Below, piece after piece: positions 37,123 through 47,527 of a stretch of DNA of 64,000 nt. The notes beneath the pieces were generated by a model that saw only the letters and a list, made by a program, of their open reading frames with translations, made no database searches and was not told the origin of the DNA. The DNA is from Pyxidicoccus caerfyrddinensis (lineage in GTDB: Bacteria; Myxococcota; Myxococcia; Myxococcales; Myxococcaceae). Where the stretch lies: contig NZ_JAAIYA010000027.1 of the NCBI RefSeq assembly GCF_010894405.1, positions 115,140 through 179,139 of the forward strand, given 5' to 3'. Position 1 is the first letter of the stretch. Each line of letters starts with the position of its first letter. A program made the position numbers and the translations under genes.

Positions 37123-37164
37123 CGAGGCGCTTGGGCAGACACAGCTCCTTCAGTCAGGGCGTCC

Positions 37165-39618
37165 TCAGCCGAGGACCCATTCCACGACGAAGTCCGGGCC
37201 CCCCTGCTCCGCCCTGGCCCGGGCCAGGACTTCGGGACGCTCATCGCCTGACCACAGTCCCAGCAGCTCGCCCACCAGCCACTGCGACAACGAACGGGCC
37301 ACCCGCTGTACACCGTCGCGTGGGACACCGGACAGGGAGCGGTGTGACTCCGTCAAGCCACGCGCCAGCCGTGCCGGCACCATCCAGCATTCTGCCCGGG
37401 GAAACGGAGGCGTCAGGAACAGGCAGAACGCCGCATCGGTCCGCAGCAACAGCGCGTCCAGGTGCTCGCGCCCGAGCCGGAACGCCTGCAGCCACTGCCC
37501 TTCCCCTCGCTGCTCCAGCTTCACCACCTGCACGAAGGCCACCCGCTCCGTGCGGATGAAGCCGTCCACGTTCACCTTGAGAATGAAAGCTACTTCCACG
37601 CCCGGCGGGCGCGGCATGGATGGCGGCGTCGCCTCCCGCGCCGCTCGGCCCCCTCCACGCGGCGCTGCAATGGCAGGCGTCTCCAGCTCGACGGGCTCGC
37701 TTTGAAGTGCAGTGATGGGAGGGACCTCCAACTCCGGCACGCTCGGGACAACAGTCCCATCGTCCGCCTCCGCGAGGGACAGAGGAACGGCGTCGTCAAT
37801 TGCTACCACTTCCCCATCCGGTGCCGGGCGCATCCGTCGCACCGTGAATCCCAGCTCCAGCGGAGCCGCCTGGCCTTGCGCCAGCATCGCGGACAGGTCC
37901 GCCTTCACGCGCTTCAACTCGACGCGCAGTCCCTCCAGCAGGTCCGCGACCAGCTCGGCCGTGTCCTCGCGGAACCGCTCCGGGTAGCGCGCGGCGAACC
38001 CCGCCTCCACGCGTGACATGGCGCCGAACAACAGCTCTTCCAAATCCCGGTCCCGCAGCCACGTGCGTCCACCCAGCGGCACGGCGCGCGTCACATGCAG
38101 ATGCCGCAGCGCCTCGGTCAGCGTGGCCGGCCCCGGGCTCGCGGAAGGCTCCCCGGAAGACGCCGCCCCACCCTTCCCGCTCCCCTGCAACCACGCCTGC
38201 AGCGTTCTCACCCGGAACCGCACGCGCGACGACGGATGCTCCTTCAGCTTCCGAACCAGCCGCTTGTCCGTCTCCGTGCGCACCAGCGCGAGCACCGTGA
38301 GCTCCGCCTCGGACGACGCCGCATCCGGCGCGCACCACAGGAAGAACTCAATCGCCGCCTTGCGCAGCACGGGCTTGCGCCCCATGCGCGCGGACACCTC
38401 CTGCCGCCACGCCGCCAGCTCATCCATCCCGGGCCGCACACCACCCACAGCGAACCGGGGCCACAGCTCCGCACACTCCTCCGCCAGCCAACACAGATGG
38501 TCGAACTCCGAGGCCCACGGCTTCAGCTTCACGCGGCTCCGGCGCTCGAAGGCGTCCGGCAGGCCCCGCCGCACCGCCGCGCGGAACAACCGTTCCTCCA
38601 GCCACAGCAGCGCCAGCACCAGGCCGGGCTCGCCCTTGCGCAGCGTGGCGTGGCAGTGGTCGAGCACGAAGCGCACGGGCTCCAGGTTCGCCGTGGACTC
38701 GAAGTCTCCGCCCACCAGCGCGCCAAGCGCGCCGCGCAGGCCATCCACGGGCGGCGCATCGAAGCGCGCCAGCAGCTCGCAGAGGTTCTCCACCACCTCC
38801 GGCGGCCCGCCGACCTCCAGCGTCCGAGACAGCAACAGCCCCGCGCGAGCGCACCAATCAGGCTCCTTGCGCCCGCTCGGGTAACACGCCAGGAAGCCGC
38901 TCATTCCACTGCGGCCCTCGGGTGATGTGGCCAGCGTGAACAGCCGCTCGGCCAGCACCTCCGAGGCCTCGCGCCATGGAATGCGCGCGGCCCGCGTGCG
39001 GATGAACTCCGCCAGCCGCGTCCGTCCCTCCTCGGGAGTCGTGGGCAGCAGCGCCCGCAACTGTTCGAGCAGGCCAATCGACTTCGCCCCGGGCCCGAGC
39101 ACCTGCTTGAGGTCCACCTCCACCGAGTGCTCGAAGCGCAGCGCCCGCCCGTCGAACGTGCACTGCGTATCCCCGACCAGCGACAGCAGCGACTCTGGAT
39201 GCCGCTTCAGGTAGCGCGTGAGCACGGTGGAGACGACGGCATCCGTCTCCTTCCGCACCCGCGCCGCGCCCTCTGCATCTCCCGCCTCCTGCAGCGCGCC
39301 CAGCACCGACTCTTGCCGCCACCGCAAGCGATGCAGCAGCCCGGACGGTGGAGCCTCGTACGGCCACAGCAGCTCACCGCACGACGACAGCAGGAACAGC
39401 AACTCCGCGGGCGTCCGCTCACCAGCGTCCAGCCGCGCCCACGCCGCGGACCCGGCCCGGGTGCGCTCCTCCAGCGAGGCCCCGCGCACCCACTGCGCGA
39501 AGGACTCGCGCCACTGCGCGGACGCGGACAGTGCCTCCGCTGCGGGCGTCCCCGTCACCCCTTCGTAGAGCGGCCGGAGCGACTCCGGCCAGCCTGTGTC
39601 AGCGGACGGAAGCAGCAT
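37165..39618 (-). CDS. Large hypothetical protein, 817 residues, possible nuclease-like C-terminus
   Basis: Not recognised as a whole. Mostly Leu/Ala/Arg-rich helices over residues 1-600 (helical-repeat-like), a Pro/Glu-rich linker about 600-680, then a distinct C-terminal domain of about 130 residues. That domain has VAFILKVNVDGFIRTERVAF, FVQVVKLE, and LLLRTDAAFCLFLTP with PARLARGL, a pattern I associate with proteins of the nuclease-like VQxKK type, but I could not confirm a PD-(D/E)XK core. No signal peptide. It begins six bases after the stop of the FdhF/YdeP gene, so it is translated from the same message, and its role may be tied to that enzyme. Confidence 0.7.
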   Translation of the reverse strand: MLLPSADTGWPESLRPLYEGVTGTPAAEALSASAQWRESFAQWVRGASLEERTRAGSAAWARLDAGERTPAELLFLLSSCGELLWPYEAPPSGLLHRLRWRQESVLGALQEAGDAEGAARVRKETDAVVSTVLTRYLKRHPESLLSLVGDTQCTFDGRALRFEHSVEVDLKQVLGPGAKSIGLLEQLRALLPTTPEEGRTRLAEFIRTRAARIPWREASEVLAERLFTLATSPEGRSGMSGFLACYPSGRKEPDWCARAGLLLSRTLEVGGPPEVVENLCELLARFDAPPVDGLRGALGALVGGDFESTANLEPVRFVLDHCHATLRKGEPGLVLALLWLEERLFRAAVRRGLPDAFERRSRVKLKPWASEFDHLCWLAEECAELWPRFAVGGVRPGMDELAAWRQEVSARMGRKPVLRKAAIEFFLWCAPDAASSEAELTVLALVRTETDKRLVRKLKEHPSSRVRFRVRTLQAWLQGSGKGGAASSGEPSASPGPATLTEALRHLHVTRAVPLGGRTWLRDRDLEELLFGAMSRVEAGFAARYPERFREDTAELVADLLEGLRVELKRVKADLSAMLAQGQAAPLELGFTVRRMRPAPDGEVVAIDDAVPLSLAEADDGTVVPSVPELEVPPITALQSEPVELETPAIAAPRGGGRAAREATPPSMPRPPGVEVAFILKVNVDGFIRTERVAFVQVVKLEQRGEGQWLQAFRLGREHLDALLLRTDAAFCLFLTPPFPRAECWMVPARLARGLTESHRSLSGVPRDGVQRVARSLSQWLVGELLGLWSGDERPEVLARARAEQGGPDFVVEWVLG

Positions 39619-39624
39619 GGCGCC

Positions 39625-41988
39625 TCACGAGGCCGGCCCCGCGTCCGCGGACGGGGACAGGGTGATGACCACCGACTTCGACGTGGGCGTGCGGCTCTTC
39701 TCCGCGAAGCTGTCCACGGGGACCAGCACATTGGCCTCCGGGAAGTACGTGGCCGCGCACCGGCGGGGAATGTTGTACGGCACCACCCGGAACCGCAGCG
39801 CCACGCGCGTCTCACCCTGGAAGTGACTGGTCAGGTCCACCACCTGTCCTTCCTTCAGGCCCAGTTCCTTGATGTCCGCCGGGTGCAGCAGCACCACGCG
39901 CCGCCCGTTGCGGATGCCCCGGTAGCGGTCATCCAGTCCGTACACCGTGGTGTTGAACTGGTCGTGGGTGCGAATCGTCATCATCAGCAACTGCCCGGGT
40001 GCCAGCTCCAGCCGGGGCAGCTCGTGCACCGTGAAATGCGCCTTGCCGGTCGCCGTGGTGAAGCGGCCCTCGCGCGGGCCGTTGGGCAGGGAGAAGCCCG
40101 CGGGCTCGCGCACGCGCCGGTTGAAGTCCTCGAAGCCGGGAATGACGCGGGAGATGAGCTCGCGCACGCGGTCATAGTCCTCCGCCAGCCAGGACCACCG
40201 CACCGTCGAGCGTTCCCCGAGCACTGCCGTCGCCAGCCTCGCGACGATGGCGGGCTCGCTGAGCAGGTGCTCCGACGCCGGGGCCACCGCGCCGCGCGAC
40301 GCGGTGACGACGCCCATGGAGTTCTCCACGGTGACGAACTGCGCGCCGCCCGCCTGCACGTCATGCTCGGTGCGGCCCAGGCACGGAAGAATGAGCGCCC
40401 GACGCCCATGGACCAGGTGCGCGCGGTTGAGCTTGGTGGACACGTGCGCGGTGAGCCGCGTGCGGCGCAGTGCCTCGGCGGTGAATTCCGTGTCCGGCGT
40501 CGCGGAGAGGAAGTTGCCGCCCAGCGCGAAGAACACCTTCACCCGCCCGTCGTGCATGGCGCGGAGGGTGTCCACCGTGTCCATGCCGTGGTGGCGCGGG
40601 GGCTCGAAGCCGAGCTCCCGCGACAGCGCATCGAGGAACGCTTCCTTCGGCCGCTCCCAGATGCCCATGGTGCGGTCGCCCTGCACGTTGCTGTGGCCTC
40701 GCACCGGGCACAGTCCCGCGCCGGGCTTGCCGATGCTCCCGCGCAGCAGCGCCAGGTTGACGACCTCCTGGATGTTGGCCACCGCGTTCTTGTGCTGGGT
40801 GAGCCCCATGGCCCAGCAGTAGATGGTGCGCTCCGAGCGCGCGAGGATCTCCGCCGCCGCGACAAGCTGCTCGCGCGGCACCCCGCTCCCCTCGACCACG
40901 TCCTCCCACTTCACCGCGCGGAGCCCGGCCGCCCACGCGTCGAACCCGAGCGTCTTCTCCTCGATGAACGCGCGCGCCACCACCGTGCCCGGCTTCTCGT
41001 CCTCCATCTCCAGCAGCGCCTTGCCCAGTCCCTGCAACAGGGCCACGTCGCCGTTGATGCGCACCTGGAGGAACAGGGTGTTGAGGGCCGTGCCGGAACC
41101 GAAGAGGTGCAGCACCTCCTGCGGGTGCTTGAAGCGGTTGAGCCCCGTCTCCGGCAGCGGGTTGATGCTGACGATTTCACAGCCCCGGCGCGCGGCAGCC
41201 TGGAGCGACGACAGCATGCGCGGGTGGTTGGTGCCCGGATTCTGGCCGATGACGAAGATGGCGTCGGCCTTGTCGAAGTCCTCCAGCGTGACGGTGCCCT
41301 TGCCAATGCCCACCGTCTCCGAGAGCGCCGTGCCGCTGGACTCGTGGCACATGTTCGAGCAGTCCGGCAGGTTGTTGGTGCCGAACTGCCGCACGAAGAG
41401 CTGGTAGAGGAACGCGGCCTCGTTGCTCGTGCGCCCGGACGTGTAGAAGCACGCCGCGTCCGGAGTGCCGAGCGCGTTCAGCTCCTCGGCCACCAGCGCG
41501 AAGGCGTCGTCCCAGGAGATGGGCGTGTAGTGCGTGGCGCCCTCGCGCAGCACCATGGGGTGCGTGAGGCGCCCCTGCTTGCCCAGCCAGTGGTCCGTCT
41601 GCTGGGACAGCGCGGCCACGCTCCACTGCTGGAAGAAGTCCGGCGTCACGCGCGCCGTCGTCCCCTCCTCCGCCACGGCCTTCGCGCCGTTCTCACAGAA
41701 CTCCGCCACCGAGCGGTGCCCCGGGTCCGGCCACGCGCAGCCCGGGCAGTCGAAGCCGTGCTGCTGGTTCACCTTGAGCAGCAGCCGGGTGCCTCGCACC
41801 GGGCCCATCTCGCTAAAGGCGTGCTTCATCGTGGAGACCACGGCGGGAAGGCCGCCGGCCACCTCGGACATCGGGCCCACGCGGGGAGGAAGCGGCTCCT
41901 CGGGCGGCTGGGCGCTCGGCGGCACGGGGGCGAGCGTCGCTCCCGTGGCCTCTCGCGGCTCCTGCTCGTTCCGATGTCCATCCGCCAT
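39625..41988 (-). CDS. FdhF/YdeP-type molybdopterin oxidoreductase
   Basis: 787 residues. Molybdenum/tungsten bis-MGD enzyme of the formate-dehydrogenase-like YdeP branch. Starts with a Pro/Glu-rich leader, then VNQQHGFDCPGCAWPD, ISWDDAFALVAEEL, TSGRTSNEAAFLYQLF and SNMCHESSGTALSETVGIGKGT, all standard for YdeP/FdhF; Cys of NMCHES stands at the metal-ligand region. C-terminal molydopterin-binding beta barrel (MMTIRTHDQFNTTVYGLDDRYRG in parts, LHPADIKELGLKEGQVVDL). No twin-arginine signal, so cytosolic. In other bacteria YdeP is linked to acid or redox stress; the reaction is unproven. ATG 41988 follows GGAGG. Confidence 0.92.
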   Translation of the reverse strand: MADGHRNEQEPREATGATLAPVPPSAQPPEEPLPPRVGPMSEVAGGLPAVVSTMKHAFSEMGPVRGTRLLLKVNQQHGFDCPGCAWPDPGHRSVAEFCENGAKAVAEEGTTARVTPDFFQQWSVAALSQQTDHWLGKQGRLTHPMVLREGATHYTPISWDDAFALVAEELNALGTPDAACFYTSGRTSNEAAFLYQLFVRQFGTNNLPDCSNMCHESSGTALSETVGIGKGTVTLEDFDKADAIFVIGQNPGTNHPRMLSSLQAAARRGCEIVSINPLPETGLNRFKHPQEVLHLFGSGTALNTLFLQVRINGDVALLQGLGKALLEMEDEKPGTVVARAFIEEKTLGFDAWAAGLRAVKWEDVVEGSGVPREQLVAAAEILARSERTIYCWAMGLTQHKNAVANIQEVVNLALLRGSIGKPGAGLCPVRGHSNVQGDRTMGIWERPKEAFLDALSRELGFEPPRHHGMDTVDTLRAMHDGRVKVFFALGGNFLSATPDTEFTAEALRRTRLTAHVSTKLNRAHLVHGRRALILPCLGRTEHDVQAGGAQFVTVENSMGVVTASRGAVAPASEHLLSEPAIVARLATAVLGERSTVRWSWLAEDYDRVRELISRVIPGFEDFNRRVREPAGFSLPNGPREGRFTTATGKAHFTVHELPRLELAPGQLLMMTIRTHDQFNTTVYGLDDRYRGIRNGRRVVLLHPADIKELGLKEGQVVDLTSHFQGETRVALRFRVVPYNIPRRCAATYFPEANVLVPVDSFAEKSRTPTSKSVVITLSPSADAGPAS

Positions 41989-42289
41989 GACACGCCCTCC
42001 AGGCGCCCGACGGCCGGCTGCCCGGCCGTGGCGCGCGCGAGTCTACCCCTCCCGGGGCGCGGGCGAGTGCCCGAGGCACCACCCTCCTCCAGGACTCCAA
42101 GCCCATACCCGGGGTGCGGCCGGTGAGAGGCACCCCTCCAGTCATTCCCAGACGGCCCCAGCGCGGTGCGGCGAGGTGCATGCCTGTCGGGGCTGCGGAC
42201 ATGGCAGGGGCGCATTGCCGGGACCACTCAGGGTCAAAAACGTCTGGAGTCGGAGCCAAGGCGAACGCGACACGTAAGGAGGCGACGCG

Positions 42290-43597
42290 ATGAACGGCAG
42301 ACGTGACGACGACCGGGGGCGGCGGCCGGAGGACAGGGAGCTGCGCAGGGGGCAGGCGGAGGAGTACCAGGCGGGCCGGCGCGGGGAATATGAGCGGGAC
42401 CGCCAGCGTGACTGGGACGAGCACGGCTACGAGCGAGGCCCCGAGCGGATGGGCGTGAGCGAGCGCGATGCCCGGGACATGGCCGAGAACGTGCGCCGGA
42501 GCTTCCGCCGCGACGTTCCCGACCAGGACCGGGACGCCCGACGCGCGGACCCCTCCCGCGACTTCGAATGGGACCGGAGCTTCCGCTCCATGGAGGGTGA
42601 CCGGGATCAGCGGGAGTACGAAATGGACCGGGACTTCGGCCGCGCGGCCCGTGAGCTGGACCGCGCGCAGGAGTATGGCCGGGACTTCAACCGCGACCGT
42701 GAAGTGGACCGCCGCGCACGCGAGTTCGACCCCGAGCGCATCGCCCGGCGTCCGGGCTACAGCCCGAGCGGTACCTACCGTGCCTTCCAGGACGAAGAAC
42801 GTGAGGAGCGTGAGCGTCCGCGTCGCTATGGGGACCGCACCCGCTCCACGAGCCTGCAAGGCGACACGGACCGGTACAGCCCGGGGAGCTACGGCCTCGA
42901 CGCGGGCGAGCCGGGAGAGGCGGGCGGCGGCCGCGACTACCCGCGCTACGGAAGGAGCGTGGGGCGAAGCGGTCCGGAGCGCGGGCGGTATGGCCAAGAC
43001 ACGCGGGAGCCTCGGGAGTCACGGCGTCCCCTCGGCCGCGACCTCGGCTACAGCGAGCGCGCCATGAGGCGTGGCGCCGAGCGCGTGGCCGAGGAGGACA
43101 CGCGCTTCGGCGGCACCGAGCCCGGAGGCCATGGTCCGGGTGTGGAGAACATGGCACCGCCCCGCATGGGCTACGGCACCAGCCCGTCGCGCCGGGATGA
43201 CCATGAGATGGGCCACGGCGGCTACATGGGCGGCACCTCGCGCTCCGCCACGCCTCACGCGCGGCCCACGTCGACGGGTCGCGGCCCGAAGAGCTACCAG
43301 CGCGGGGACGACCGCATCCGCGCGGACCTCTGCGACCGGCTGATGCAGGGGTGGATTGATGCCGAGGACGTGGACGTGAAGGTGAAGGACGGCCTCGTGA
43401 CGCTGTCCGGCACGGTGCGCAGCCGCGACGAGAAGCGCGCCATCGAGGACCTGGCCGAGGAGGTACTCGGCGTGAAGGAGGTCACCAACAACATCCGCAT
43501 CAACCGGGCCGAGGGCGCCCTGCACCGCCAGGCCTCGCAGGAGCCCGTGCAGCAACCCGGGGCCGACACGGGCGACGACCGCGAGCTGCACTCCTGA
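42290..43597 (+). CDS. Arg/Asp/Glu-rich BON-domain protein
   Basis: 435 residues. Residues 1-340 are extremely rich in Arg, Asp, Glu, Gly and Tyr, with irregular RD/RE repeats (GRRDDDRGRRPEDRELRRGQ, ERDRQRDWDE, DRDFGRAARELDRAQEYGRD) and no hydrophobic core: an intrinsically disordered, near charge-balanced region. The last 90 residues hold a BON domain (RADLCDRLMQGWIDAEDVDV, KDGLVTLSGTVRSRDEKR, GVKEVTNNIRI). ATG 42290 has AAGGAGG at good spacing. Divergent from the FdhF/YdeP gene. No signal peptide. Possibly a stress protein that condenses or binds membranes or nucleic acid, which is inference. Confidence 0.8.
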   Translation: MNGRRDDDRGRRPEDRELRRGQAEEYQAGRRGEYERDRQRDWDEHGYERGPERMGVSERDARDMAENVRRSFRRDVPDQDRDARRADPSRDFEWDRSFRSMEGDRDQREYEMDRDFGRAARELDRAQEYGRDFNRDREVDRRAREFDPERIARRPGYSPSGTYRAFQDEEREERERPRRYGDRTRSTSLQGDTDRYSPGSYGLDAGEPGEAGGGRDYPRYGRSVGRSGPERGRYGQDTREPRESRRPLGRDLGYSERAMRRGAERVAEEDTRFGGTEPGGHGPGVENMAPPRMGYGTSPSRRDDHEMGHGGYMGGTSRSATPHARPTSTGRGPKSYQRGDDRIRADLCDRLMQGWIDAEDVDVKVKDGLVTLSGTVRSRDEKRAIEDLAEEVLGVKEVTNNIRINRAEGALHRQASQEPVQQPGADTGDDRELHS

Positions 43598-43762
43598 GGT
43601 GACGCACCGCGCACCATCCCGGGAGGACGCCCCTCCTGGGACGGGGTGGTTCCGAGTGGGTGAAGACCTCCGGCAACGAGGCCTCACCGCGCTGTGCCCC
43701 CGCCGCGCGGGTTCGGGTAGTGTGCCGGGCCTTTCCGTCAGCCACACCCCAGGAGTTCGTAC

Positions 43763-45418
<1,656 letters not shown>

Positions 45419-45432
45419 GCCAGGAGCCCGCC

Positions 45433-46170
45433 ATGCACCGGATGCACTCGAGGTCCCTCCTCCTGCTGCTGGCCACCGCGCTCGGTGCGCTGGCGGGTTG
45501 TGCCCCCACTGCGATGGGCCCCATGGTGATGCGCCTGGGGCCCGGGTCGCCGGACAAGAACCTCGCCCAATTGGGGGTGCGCACCGGCCCCCGGCTGAGC
45601 GCGCCCACCGCCGGCTCTCAGCAGTTCATCAACGAGTCGGACCGGTTCCGTGGGGACGACGCCAGCTTCTCCACGCAGCAGTGGGGCATGGCGCTGGATG
45701 CGGCGATTACGTGGCCCCTGACGGAGCGGCTGCACCTGCACACCGGCCTCCAGGGCGAGTTCTTCCTGCCGCTGCCCATTCCGGGCTACGGCCTGTACGC
45801 GGGGGCCTCGTACTACGTGGGCTCGGAGCAGCTGGGCCTGGCTCCCGCGGTGGCGCTGCGCGGGGCCACGGACTTCGGGCTCAACACGCGAGGCGGCCCC
45901 GGGAGCATCTTTGGCGCGGAGGCGTCGTGCGCCTTCACGCTCCAGCCGGAGAAGGGCGTGTCGCTGGGGCTGGTGCCCTTCTTCTCGTGGCAGGGGATGG
46001 CCTCGCACGGGCAGACGGACACGGCCGTGTATTACGGCGGCGTGGTGGCGGCGCGCTTCACCTGGGGCTGGCTGGACAACGTGGAGCTGTCCGGCGGCTT
46101 CGGCCGGGCGAAGATTCACGAGGGGGCGAGCTGGAACGTCCCCATCATGGGCGTGCGCGGAGGTCGCTGA
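45433..46170 (+). CDS. Lipoprotein, outer-membrane barrel-like, inside the hut cluster
   Basis: 245 residues. Signal peptide with lipobox LGALAGC, then a mature part with alternating aromatic and small residues, repeated Gly-aromatic motifs and beta-hairpin-like stretches (LHLHTGLQGEFFLPLPIPG, LYAGASYYVGSEQLG, VYYGGVVAARFTWGW) that suggest a small outer-membrane beta barrel or surface-exposed beta-sandwich. CAGGAG lies before ATG 45433. It starts 14 bases after hutU and ends three bases before hutI, so it is co-transcribed. Not a known hut protein; a role in histidine or urocanate uptake is only suggested by position. Confidence 0.78.
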   Translation: MHRMHSRSLLLLLATALGALAGCAPTAMGPMVMRLGPGSPDKNLAQLGVRTGPRLSAPTAGSQQFINESDRFRGDDASFSTQQWGMALDAAITWPLTERLHLHTGLQGEFFLPLPIPGYGLYAGASYYVGSEQLGLAPAVALRGATDFGLNTRGGPGSIFGAEASCAFTLQPEKGVSLGLVPFFSWQGMASHGQTDTAVYYGGVVAARFTWGWLDNVELSGGFGRAKIHEGASWNVPIMGVRGGR

Positions 46171-46173
46171 CAC

Positions 46174-47439
46174 ATGGGTCCGTTGGAGCTGCTGGTCCGC
46201 AACACCTCCGAGGTGCTCACGCTGGAGGGCACCCACCGCGAGAAGGCCGAGACGGCCCTCACCCCACGCCCCGGCGCCTGCGTGGGCCTGCGCGCGGGCC
46301 GCGTCGCCTACGTGGGGCCGGAGTCCGAGCTGCCCGAGGGCGCGGTGGATGGCGGCACCGAAGTCGTGGACGCACGCGGCGGCTTCGTGGGGCCCGGCTT
46401 CGTGGACCCGCACACGCACCTCGTCTTCGCCGGAGAGCGCTCCGCGGAGTTCGACCTGCGCAACCAGGGCGCCACGTACCTGGAGATCGCCAAGGCGGGT
46501 GGCGGCATCGTCAGCACGGTGCGCGCCACGCGCGCCGCCAGCGAGGACGAACTGGTGAAGCTCGCCCTGCCCCGCCTGCACCGGCTGATGGCGCACGGCG
46601 TGACGGTGGCGGAGGTGAAGAGCGGCTACGGGCTCGACCTGGAGAACGAGCTGAAGATGCTGCGCGTGGTGCGCCGGCTGGCGGGGCTGACGCCGGTGGA
46701 GCTGGTGCCCACGCTGCTGTGCGCGCACGCGATTCCGGAGGAGTACCGCGGCCGGCGCGAGGACTACGTCCGGCTGTGCATCGACGAAATCATCCCCGCC
46801 GTGGCGAGCGAGGGGCTGGCGCGCTTCTGCGACGTGTTCGCGGAGGAGAGCGCCTTCACCGTGGACGAGGCCCGCCGCATCCTCACCGCCGCCCGCGCGC
46901 TGGGCATGGTGCCCCGCCTGCACGCGGACCAGCTCACCGCCTGTGGCGCCTCGGAGCTCGCGGCGGAGCTGGGAGCCGCGACGGCCGACCACCTGGAACA
47001 GGTGACGGACTCGGGCCTGCGCGCGCTCGCCGAGGCGAATGTCTCCGCCGTACTCGTGCCCACCTCCACGCTGTTCCTGCGCATGCGCCCCTATGCCCCC
47101 GGGCGCAGGTTGCGTGACGCAGGTATCAACGTTGCTTTGGGTTCAAACGTAAATCCTGGCTCGGCCATGAGTGAAAACGTGGCCTTGGTGCTGGGCCTGG
47201 CGTGTCTCGAAAACGGGCTGAGCGCCGCGGAGGCGTACTGGGCAGCCACCCGCGGGGCCGCGCATTCCTTGGGGCTGCAAACACATGGACGGTTGGCAGT
47301 GGGAGATCCAGGCGACCTGGTGGTCTTCAACTGTGCCTCGTACCGTCATCTGCCCTACCATCTAGGGGTAGGGCACGCGCGTGTGGTGGTGAAAACCGGG
47401 CGCGTCGTCGTCCGGCAGGAGATGAATTCCTGCGCGTGA
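46174..47439 (+). CDS. hutI: Imidazolonepropionase
   Basis: 421 residues. Amidohydrolase-fold metalloenzyme that opens imidazolonepropionate to N-formimino-glutamate in histidine degradation. Metal and active-site motifs: DPHTHLVFAGERSAEF, the substrate-contact region AKAGGGIVSTVRATR, EVKSGYGLDL, LLCAHAIPEEYRG, PRLHADQLTACG and the C-terminal ALGSNVNPGSA. ATG 46174 begins three bases after the lipoprotein stop. The product would feed glutamate to the glutamate dehydrogenase at 2.9 kb. Confidence 0.97.
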   Translation: MGPLELLVRNTSEVLTLEGTHREKAETALTPRPGACVGLRAGRVAYVGPESELPEGAVDGGTEVVDARGGFVGPGFVDPHTHLVFAGERSAEFDLRNQGATYLEIAKAGGGIVSTVRATRAASEDELVKLALPRLHRLMAHGVTVAEVKSGYGLDLENELKMLRVVRRLAGLTPVELVPTLLCAHAIPEEYRGRREDYVRLCIDEIIPAVASEGLARFCDVFAEESAFTVDEARRILTAARALGMVPRLHADQLTACGASELAAELGAATADHLEQVTDSGLRALAEANVSAVLVPTSTLFLRMRPYAPGRRLRDAGINVALGSNVNPGSAMSENVALVLGLACLENGLSAAEAYWAATRGAAHSLGLQTHGRLAVGDPGDLVVFNCASYRHLPYHLGVGHARVVVKTGRVVVRQEMNSCA

Positions 47440-47478
47440 ATTGGCGTCGCTATGACAGGCGACGTATTCCGGTGAGAC

Positions 47479-47513
47479 ACGAGAACTTCTCGTCGGGGCC
47501 GGGCTGTATAAAT
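47479..47513 (+). promoter_or_regulatory. Palindromic operator and -10 box before the amidotransferase gene
   Basis: ACGAGAA-C-TTCTCGT (47479-47493), a perfect 15-base odd palindrome, followed at 47507-47513 by TATAAAT. The start codon is at 47528, so the leader would be about ten bases or less. The palindrome falls where a -35 box would be, which suits a repressor or activator site; no known regulator was matched. Confidence 0.55.
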
Positions 47514-47527
47514 ACCTGCCGCTAGCC

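Noticed and set aside
39127..42126. 999-codon plus-strand frame opposite the 817-residue protein and FdhF/YdeP genes
   Set aside because: Antisense shadow with repetitive Arg/His/Gly composition; both genes on the other strand have clear family or codon support.
47440..47470. CGTCGC / GCGACG hairpin after hutI as terminator
   Set aside because: Only six pairs and no T-tract; too weak to annotate.
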